A stretch of DNA of 12,571 nt from Bacteroidales bacterium (GTDB lineage Bacteria > Bacteroidota > Bacteroidia > Bacteroidales > UBA932): positions 1 to 12,571 of the forward strand of contig JABUTQ010000317.1 in the NCBI GenBank assembly GCA_021443605.1, read 5' to 3'. Position numbers and translations under genes: made by a program. The notes under the pieces are model-generated. The model did not search any database. It was given only the letters and a program-made list of their open reading frames with translations, and was not told where the DNA came from. Positions 6,799-12,571 of this stretch are shown piece after piece (position 1 is the first letter of the stretch; each line of letters begins with the position of its first letter).

Positions 6799-6806
6799 GG
6801 GCACGG

Positions 6807-8111
6807 CTATTCCCAGTTCACTTCGATATAGTACGGCACTCCGTTGAGGACGGTGGTGTCGCCCACATATTCAACTCCCCACTTTGTGATAATCGTCTCA
6901 ACAGTAGAGTTGCATTCAACAGCCACATACCATTCTCCTGCTTCGAGGGTGTCGAATTTCAACACTTTTTCGCCCCCCTTCGAGATATCTGCATAAGGTG
7001 CCTTGCCGCGGAATGCAAAATCTCCCTTGTTCAAATAAAGGAACAAATCGTATGAGATATCGCCTGTGAGAGTGACAGTTATGTTCTTCGCTCCCTTTGG
7101 CAGGGTGAACTTGAAGTGGTGATACTGCCTGTCTCCAATCATCGTGTAGTCCGGGTCATTGTCGGCAGTGCTCTTGAGCATCTCACGCTCTTCGCCCTTT
7201 TTCAATTCTCCCTTGAGGCGTGTCTGTCCGTTTCCTGCAATGGCATATTGCAACATGCCGGACATCATCAACAGCCTTTCTCCGCTCTCAATCCCCTCGG
7301 GGTGGCTTCCGCACAGCACGATGCGGCCTGTTTGATCGTTTTCTTTCCAAGCCCAGGTTGCAACCTTGCGGTGGATGCTTCTGGTGCCGTTTGCGGTAAG
7401 TGGCTCATAATCAAAATAGGTGAGGATTTCTGTCCCTTCGGGAAGCTCCTGTTCGTACATATAGCATCCGCCGTTATGTCTTACAGAATCGATGTGATTT
7501 CCCTTGAACGATGCATATTTGAGCAGAGGGGAGTCCTTCGGTACGAACATTCCGGTGTAGCTCTTTTCCAACCCTGTGGAGTGTACCCAGCCGGGCCACA
7601 TAGCGATATATGTGGGTTTGAGGTTCGGCTTTCCGTCTGAAATACTACCTTTGGATGAGATATACGCCCCGGCGCAAGTGCCGACCACGCTGCCACCTCC
7701 TTTGAGAAAATCGCGATATATCTGCCTGCCCCTTTCGGTAAGGCTGTTGCCGTGTTCGCCCGCCTTGCCGCCATTGATGTAAATCATTCTGAAACGGGGG
7801 GCTCCGTCAGGGTAGAGGAGTGCGCCGTTGAGGTCTTCGGGGCTTCCGAGGATTATCTTGTTTTGATGTATGGTATCCTGATAGATGGGGGAGAAGGTGG
7901 AGGATTCTCGCTGTGTGGCCAGATACTCGAGGCTAAGGTTCAGCCAATCTGTGACGGGGAGTGTGGTCCTTGAAGTGAGTTTGATGCCTCCGTCCATAAA
8001 AATGTCTTTGTAATAGCCCGGTACAGCCGCTCTCTGCTGTGCTGTGGCGAGTCCGCTGCAGATTGTCATAATGCATACGGCAGATAGGAGAGTCTTAGAT
8101 AGTTTTTCCAT
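6807..8111 (-). CDS. Secreted class I glutamine amidotransferase-like (BPL_N type) protein
   Basis: The 434-residue product has a signal peptide (hydrophobic residues 7-23, cleavage near ATAQ). Residues about 75-295 form a class I glutamine amidotransferase-like fold of the type found at the N terminus of eukaryotic biotin-protein ligase (BPL_N). The evidence is YINGGKAGEHG followed by the nucleophile elbow GGSVVGTCAGAY (Cys146) and GSHPEG (His270, Glu272), a complete Cys-His-Glu triad. The C-terminal part (about 315-415; ITVTLTGDISYDLFLYLNKG then LEAGEWYVAVEC) resembles a pre-peptidase C-terminal (PPC) beta-sandwich. No biotin ligase domain is present, so it does not attach biotin. Function is unknown; export suggests a hydrolase or binding role on glycan or peptide material. 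It has its own promoter, lies 79 bases past the GH9 gene and converges on scpB with only 8 bases between stops. Confidence 0.82.
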   Translation of the reverse strand: MEKLSKTLLSAVCIMTICSGLATAQQRAAVPGYYKDIFMDGGIKLTSRTTLPVTDWLNLSLEYLATQRESSTFSPIYQDTIHQNKIILGSPEDLNGALLYPDGAPRFRMIYINGGKAGEHGNSLTERGRQIYRDFLKGGGSVVGTCAGAYISSKGSISDGKPNLKPTYIAMWPGWVHSTGLEKSYTGMFVPKDSPLLKYASFKGNHIDSVRHNGGCYMYEQELPEGTEILTYFDYEPLTANGTRSIHRKVATWAWKENDQTGRIVLCGSHPEGIESGERLLMMSGMLQYAIAGNGQTRLKGELKKGEEREMLKSTADNDPDYTMIGDRQYHHFKFTLPKGAKNITVTLTGDISYDLFLYLNKGDFAFRGKAPYADISKGGEKVLKFDTLEAGEWYVAVECNSTVETIITKWGVEYVGDTTVLNGVPYYIEVNWE

Positions 8112-8151
8112 TAAGATATGAGTTTAGTAAGGTTTGTTTCAAAAACTTTTG

Positions 8152-8183
8152 TAAAGTTAATACAAGATTTGGAATATATCAAA
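8152..8183 (-). promoter_or_regulatory. Bacteroidota-type promoter for the BPL_N-type gene
   Basis: On the minus strand TTTG (8180-8183) is followed after exactly 20 bases by TAACTTTA (8152-8159), one mismatch from TAnnTTTG. The start codon is 40 bases further on. The -33 element begins only 7 bases beyond the GH9 stop codon, so the gene can be expressed separately from the operon upstream or also by read-through, as no terminator is visible between them. Confidence 0.62.
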
Positions 8184-8190
8184 CCTCTCT

Positions 8191-10608
8191 CTAAAGCTCG
8201 GCAATCAAAGAAAGTACCTTGCCGGCCACGGTTGTCCAGACCTCCTTGTAGCACGCATTGTTGGTCTGAGGCCAATATGGTTCATCGGTATCGTCCCAGG
8301 TGCGGATCCCTACCGGCATTTCTCCCGTCATCTCTCCGCTTGAGAAAGAGTCCATCTGAGGGTAGTTTGCTCCCTGGCCATACACCATAGGCTGAGCAAA
8401 AGGATTTTTCCCTTCAATGAAATAGAGCTGCTCACGGGCTATCTCCGTCAAGGTGTCGTCATTGAGAAGCCGTCCACATATAGCAGCATTCTTTGCCGTA
8501 GAGAGCAATACGGCATTGTTTCCGTTGAAGATATTGAACCACACGGGGAAACGCTTCACATAATAGGTAGAATCAATCCGAATCCCGTTATTAAGCTGAG
8601 CGACATATCTTTGTGCGGCATCGTCGGGCGGAAAAAGATGCAAAGCATAGAAGTTTTCCGTGTCTTTCCATTCATCAATCATATACACACCCGAAGGAAT
8701 TATATTATACGGATAAGTGTACTGCATCAAGCTTTTTATGTATTCGCCATAGAGCTTAACGGCTTCCATCCATCTCCCCTTGTCGGGGTGATTTTCTTGT
8801 GTAGTGCACAACATCTCGAGAGCCTGCATATACATATTCTCACGAGACTGATGGATATAATGCACTATCGATTTTCTCTCTTTGTCGCGATAGAAGAAGC
8901 CGGAAGTGCCATCTGCCAGCGGAGTTGTCTGCTGACAATCAAGTATATATTGTATATGCTCAACAGCCATCTCCGCATATCTCTTCTCTCCCGTAAGTTG
9001 ATAAAGCCGGCTTGCAGCCCAGCTGATTGTCGCGTGGTACTGGCTCTTTGAAGTGTTGTAAGTATGCTCGTATGGCTGATAAAACTTATCATACCCATCT
9101 TTCTTGAACTTTGCCAAGGCAAAATCGAAGTCTTCGCAAGCCACCTTTTCAAGATACGATGCAAGAGCAGGGTCTTCAGGCACTTTTCCTGCCGCATAGG
9201 CTTCATATCCGGCAGTGAGGAAATTGTCAAACGCAAGGTTATGGACACGCACAGATTTTATGTCATCCATAGTGCCGAGCACGCCGTCTTGCCATATCAG
9301 AAGCCCCATACTGCTTGCCCTGTAACCATCCCCGAATCGGGAACGCAACACAAAATCGAGCCCCCACAGCGCCTCCTCGTGCAACCGTGCCGCCAAGGCA
9401 GTGTTATATGACTTAGCCTTCTCTTCCGCTTCAAACAAGGCATAGACGACATCGGCAGTTTGTAAAGTCTGTTGGCTCAAGTCTCCCGCATCGTGCCACC
9501 CGCCCGAATAGGGTATGCAAGCCGTGGTGCCATCGGGCAGCTTATGAACTGCAAGAAGGTCGGTGTGACACTTGCCGTGCTTTGAAGGAACACTATACCC
9601 GCACCGCTGGCAGAAAAGGAAGTTGAGGGCTCGCCATTGAAGATCGTTCCATGCATTCTGACCTATGGAGACAGGCATAGAACTATGCTCCCCCGCTTCA
9701 ATGACGTAAAGCCCGGTTTTAGAGATTGATGAAAAATCGAGGAGCACAAACTTACCTAAATCATTATTAATCAGTTGCGTATTATTCCTAAAAACAATCT
9801 CACCCGTTGCTATGTCCCTTACGGAAAACTTTTCTTGGACATCCTCTGCAGACATAATGGCAATCTTGGCGTCGGATGCGGGGTAGTCCGCACTGCATGC
9901 AATCAGCCCCCCGGATGGCTCCCATCCGTGAGATTTATCTTGATTATCAATAAGTTGAAGTCTAATTTCGGATATCTCATAGCGCGACCTCTCTCCAAGA
10001 GTAATATCGTGACCTTTCAGAGTCACGTTAAACTGCAAATAATCGACACTGTCTCGCCTGTAATCCCCAATGTCAAGGAGATACTCATTTTCCGAATTAT
10101 TGGTAAGGTTGATGAGGTGTGCACCGGTCGGAATCCTACAGTCACCCTTATCCCCTTTGGCCCTATTCTCAAACACGAGGTTCAAACCACACACCCTTGC
10201 CCCATCACATGCAGACTTAATCTTGAATGACAGCCTGTTGTATCCTTCCAGATTAGCACAATCCAATCTGACGTCAACGGCAGCAGTGCCATATACTGCA
10301 TAATCGGGGTCGTCAGGCGAGCCGACTGCTCTCTTACCGGTGTGGTTCTGAAAATCAAGGATATACGTCCCGGGAATCTCTTTTTCGGACAAGACCTTTT
10401 TGCTTCGTTGAAGATGCTCTCGGCTGTGTGACGTATCCAAAGGCAGCGGGCTGTGAATAAAGCCACTTGCAACAATCTGCCTTGCAAGCTCTTCATTGTC
10501 AGAGATAAAATGATTGGCATCTCTACTTGGAGCATACATTTCTGTCTGACGGCAAGAAGACAAGCATACCATCAGTGTTAAAAGAACTAGGAAGGGACAA
10601 TGTCGCAT
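8191..10608 (-). CDS. GH9 family glycoside hydrolase lipoprotein (endoglucanase-like)
   Basis: This 805-residue protein starts with a lipoprotein signal (CLSSC, lipid-bearing Cys19), so it is probably anchored to the outer membrane. Residues about 75-225 form an unassigned beta-rich domain that looks like a carbohydrate-binding module (ILDFQNHTGKRAVG to EISEIRLQLID). Residues about 238-315 match the immunoglobulin-like domain that precedes many GH9 catalytic domains. The catalytic domain runs from about 320 to the end: SGGWHDAGDLS carries the paired aspartates Asp373 and Asp376, GKNPFAQPMVYGQG is the conserved Asn-Pro segment, and Glu789 in ACYKEVW is the expected general acid. All catalytic residues are present. 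GH9 enzymes mostly cut beta-1,4-glucans, with some exo-acting and glucosaminidase members, so the exact substrate is open. It lies 7 bases after the ThuA gene and is probably translated from the same message. Confidence 0.92.
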   Translation of the reverse strand: MRHCPFLVLLTLMVCLSSCRQTEMYAPSRDANHFISDNEELARQIVASGFIHSPLPLDTSHSREHLQRSKKVLSEKEIPGTYILDFQNHTGKRAVGSPDDPDYAVYGTAAVDVRLDCANLEGYNRLSFKIKSACDGARVCGLNLVFENRAKGDKGDCRIPTGAHLINLTNNSENEYLLDIGDYRRDSVDYLQFNVTLKGHDITLGERSRYEISEIRLQLIDNQDKSHGWEPSGGLIACSADYPASDAKIAIMSAEDVQEKFSVRDIATGEIVFRNNTQLINNDLGKFVLLDFSSISKTGLYVIEAGEHSSMPVSIGQNAWNDLQWRALNFLFCQRCGYSVPSKHGKCHTDLLAVHKLPDGTTACIPYSGGWHDAGDLSQQTLQTADVVYALFEAEEKAKSYNTALAARLHEEALWGLDFVLRSRFGDGYRASSMGLLIWQDGVLGTMDDIKSVRVHNLAFDNFLTAGYEAYAAGKVPEDPALASYLEKVACEDFDFALAKFKKDGYDKFYQPYEHTYNTSKSQYHATISWAASRLYQLTGEKRYAEMAVEHIQYILDCQQTTPLADGTSGFFYRDKERKSIVHYIHQSRENMYMQALEMLCTTQENHPDKGRWMEAVKLYGEYIKSLMQYTYPYNIIPSGVYMIDEWKDTENFYALHLFPPDDAAQRYVAQLNNGIRIDSTYYVKRFPVWFNIFNGNNAVLLSTAKNAAICGRLLNDDTLTEIAREQLYFIEGKNPFAQPMVYGQGANYPQMDSFSSGEMTGEMPVGIRTWDDTDEPYWPQTNNACYKEVWTTVAGKVLSLIAEL

Positions 10609-10615
10609 CTTAATA

Positions 10616-11392
10616 TCAATTATGTTGTCCAGCCCAGAATATCGAATTGAGCATCAGCTTGTTATATTCCGGCATATCAACCAGCTTGGGACTATGGCCA
10701 AACTGGAAATATACGTTGCGGGCTTTCTTGGCAGTGTTGGTCCAGATGACGGGATGGTCTCCCATTTTTACCTGTGTATCAACACTGTATGACCCCTCGT
10801 CAACGGTGGCAAGCACTTTTATGCCCTCATGCACCCGTGGCGAGACATCGTATGTGTACCACTCGTCATCGGGGATTACAAAACCCTTCTCTATCCCTGT
10901 CAGGACGGGATGGGGAGTATTCTCTGTCACAAGCATTCCATCCGAAAGCTCGGGGATATAATCCTTGAAACGTACCCCTCCCATAAAATCCCAAAACCAC
11001 TCCCACATAGGGAATCCGTCAAACTCGCCAAGGAGTGTTGCGTGGTGCATTCCGATATACCCGATAGTTCCATTATCTATGGCTTTTTCAAAGGCGGCCT
11101 TATTTTCGTCCGACCACCTGTATGGAGGATAATCGAGCTGGATAAACACATCAAAATCAGACAAATATGCATCATTGATGCAATCGGGAGCCTTTATCAT
11201 GGTGGTGGTGAATCCGTTTTCTTCTCCAAGTTTCTCCAACCAAGGTACGGTTGCATCACAAAACTCCTTGTGTCCCGCTCCCTCATACAAAACAAGAATG
11301 CTTAAAGGTTTCTTATCCGTGCAAGCTACAGACAGGATTACACAAAATGCCACCGTGACAATGTACAGAAAAATATGTCTCAATGTTTTCAT
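10616..11392 (-). CDS. ThuA-domain exported protein
   Basis: The 258-residue product has a hydrophobic N terminus (residues 7-23) ending SVAC, possibly a lipoprotein signal with Cys24, although Ser rather than Leu at -3 makes the lipobox atypical. The rest is a ThuA (trehalose utilisation) domain, a class I amidotransferase-like fold without its nucleophile: VLYEGAGHKEF near the start, GYIGMHHATL at 111-120, TPHPVLTGI, DDEWYTYD, GDHPVIWTN and VYFQFGHSPKL. These His- and Asp-rich motifs are typical of the family. In rhizobia ThuA works with the dehydrogenase ThuB on trehalose and related disaccharides, but the reaction of exported ThuA proteins is not established. It is 18 bases after the sugar permease gene and 7 before GH9, which points to a part in using the GH9 product. 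No ThuB-like oxidoreductase is in the window. Confidence 0.9.
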   Translation of the reverse strand: MKTLRHIFLYIVTVAFCVILSVACTDKKPLSILVLYEGAGHKEFCDATVPWLEKLGEENGFTTTMIKAPDCINDAYLSDFDVFIQLDYPPYRWSDENKAAFEKAIDNGTIGYIGMHHATLLGEFDGFPMWEWFWDFMGGVRFKDYIPELSDGMLVTENTPHPVLTGIEKGFVIPDDEWYTYDVSPRVHEGIKVLATVDEGSYSVDTQVKMGDHPVIWTNTAKKARNVYFQFGHSPKLVDMPEYNKLMLNSIFWAGQHN

Positions 11393-11410
11393 ACCAAAGA
11401 TATTATCTTA

Positions 11411-12571
11411 TTATTGTTTATCCGATGATTTCACTTTTGAACCGATAAGGGCATAGAGTAACATTATTGCTTCGCCAATCAGCACAAAGAGCCAGGTGAA
11501 ACGCCAACTGCCCGCCATATCGGCAAGACCACCCTGTATGATGGGCAGAATCGCTCCTCCGACTACCCCCGTCATAAAGACACCCGTTGCGATCGAGGTG
11601 TATTTGCCAAGACTGTTGGTGGCAAGGGTAAAGATGGCACCCCACATCGTAGAATGGAACAGTCCGGTGAAGGCAAGCAACCACGGGCTGTCAAACAACA
11701 CCGCCAAGACAAGGAGCGTCGATGCTGCTAATGTATTGACACACAGCTGCACACGCGGAGAGATACGGCTGAGAGTACTTCCGACACTCCTCCCCACCAA
11801 CATACCGCCCCAATATATGGTGGCCAACAATGCGGGTGAAGCGAGGCCGTTCTCTATGGCATACATATTAATGTTTGCTCCGATACACACCTCACACCCG
11901 ACATAAAAGAAGATGGCTATCACGCCAAGGGTGAGATGTCTGAAAGACCAGATGCTGCGCTCCAACTTCTCTCCCGATGCGTTACGGCTCTCCTGTATAT
12001 CAGGCAGAGGCAAAATCTTGAGAAGAACAAATACGATAAGCATCACCGCGGCAAGGCAGAGAAATGGTGTCATAATCTGGCTTACCTGCACATCTTGCAT
12101 CGCTACGCCGCCGAACACTATCCCAGTGACAAAATAAGGAGCTGCTGTCGTGCCTATCGAATTGGCTGTCCCTCCGATGGCAAGCCTCTGCACCGCCTGT
12201 GTACCTTTTACGTCACAAGCCGTAAGGTAGGGGTTGATGACAACCTGGAGAATTGTGGCGGAACTGCCAAGAACAAACGATCCGAGAAGGAAAATGATAA
12301 ACCCTACCGGTATCACTATCTCTCCAAAATTGAAGACAGAACCTGGATACTTTACCGTGAACCAAGATGAGAGGAAAAACAAAAGAAGCCCCACCACCAT
12401 CACGACCACACCCCTGAGCAAGGTGACTTTATATCCTTTCCGATCTACCCACTTGGCACCGATGATTCCCGCAATGGGGTAAGCGAGAAACCAACTGAAT
12501 GTTATGAGTGTCGCCAAAGTGTTTTGATAATGGCCTGCATTTGAGAGAAACGCTTCCTGCAGCGGCCCTTG
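11411..12571 (-). CDS. FucP-like MFS sugar permease, 5' end outside window
   Basis: The reading frame stays open to the last base of the window, giving 386 residues without a start. A TTG at 12515-12517 could be mistaken for the start, but 18 further in-frame codons precede it and encode sequence that fits the family (LQEAFLSNAGHYQNTLATL), so the gene continues beyond the edge. By comparison with FucP/GlcP proteins (about 400-440 residues) the first transmembrane helix is missing. Visible marks are the MFS loop motif GAKWVDRKGYK, NPYLTACDVKGTQAVQRLAIGG, NSIGTTAAPYF and WGGMLVGRSVGSTLSRIS, together with about eleven hydrophobic segments. Such proteins import fucose, glucose, galactose or related sugars with protons across the inner membrane. 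Being first in the operon with ThuA and GH9, it probably imports the sugar released by that enzyme; this is inferred. Confidence 0.9.
   Translation of the reverse strand, partial: QGPLQEAFLSNAGHYQNTLATLITFSWFLAYPIAGIIGAKWVDRKGYKVTLLRGVVVMVVGLLLFFLSSWFTVKYPGSVFNFGEIVIPVGFIIFLLGSFVLGSSATILQVVINPYLTACDVKGTQAVQRLAIGGTANSIGTTAAPYFVTGIVFGGVAMQDVQVSQIMTPFLCLAAVMLIVFVLLKILPLPDIQESRNASGEKLERSIWSFRHLTLGVIAIFFYVGCEVCIGANINMYAIENGLASPALLATIYWGGMLVGRSVGSTLSRISPRVQLCVNTLAASTLLVLAVLFDSPWLLAFTGLFHSTMWGAIFTLATNSLGKYTSIATGVFMTGVVGGAILPIIQGGLADMAGSWRFTWLFVLIGEAIMLLYALIGSKVKSSDKQ

Noticed and set aside
6799..6806. A bidirectional terminator between the convergent scpB and amidotransferase-like genes
   Set aside because: The gap is only 8 bases and shows no hairpin or T run. 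Termination there cannot be supported from the sequence.
7116..7640. A 174-codon plus-strand frame inside the amidotransferase-like gene
   Set aside because: Antisense to the catalytic core of a well-supported gene, with no promoter or family signal of its own.
12515..12517. TTG as the start codon of the sugar permease
   Set aside because: The frame is open for 18 more codons to the window edge and those codons encode sequence that fits the permease family, so the true start is outside.

Overview
The window looks like chromosomal DNA of a Bacteroidota bacterium, most likely order Bacteroidales. Three intergenic regions carry the phylum's own promoter pattern (TTTG, 19-20 bp, TAnnTTTG). Starts are preceded by A/T-rich stretches without a clear Shine-Dalgarno sequence. 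Ribosomal protein S16 has the long Ala/Lys/Glu tail common in this phylum, and the gene content (C69 dipeptidase, lipoprotein GH9 enzyme, ThuA protein, FucP-like sugar permease) fits a gut or anaerobic polymer degrader. The genus cannot be fixed from the sequence.

Layout: (1) 1-93 holds a palindromic, probably dispersed, repeat. (2) 94-1823, minus strand: a small secreted protein of unknown function, 2 bases upstream of a CyuA/YhaM-family cysteine desulfidase-like gene. (3) 1919-3616, plus strand: a secreted C69 dipeptidase, divergent from (2) across a short shared control region. (4) 3714-6798, plus strand: rpsP, rimM, a secreted alpha/beta hydrolase and an ScpB-type methylmalonyl-CoA decarboxylase, closely spaced and probably one operon driven by a very good promoter before rpsP. 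(5) 6807-8111, minus strand: a secreted class I glutamine amidotransferase-like (BPL_N type) protein with its own promoter. (6) 8191-12571, minus strand: a FucP-like sugar permease (5' end beyond the window), a ThuA-domain exported protein and a large GH9 lipoprotein, spaced 18 and 7 bases apart and probably one operon.

Functionally, regions 2-3 suggest peptide and sulfur amino acid catabolism. Region 4 couples ribosome assembly genes to an exported hydrolase and a propionyl-CoA-forming enzyme. Regions 5-6 look like a small glycan-use locus: the GH9 enzyme cuts a beta-glucan-like polymer at the cell surface, the permease imports the released sugar, and the ThuA and amidotransferase-like proteins have unknown periplasmic or surface roles. 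No SusC/SusD pair, regulator, tRNA, rRNA, transposase, CRISPR or phage gene is visible. There is no gene-free stretch longer than about 100 bases. Most of the window is conventional; the most open questions lie in the permease/ThuA/GH9/BPL_N cluster.
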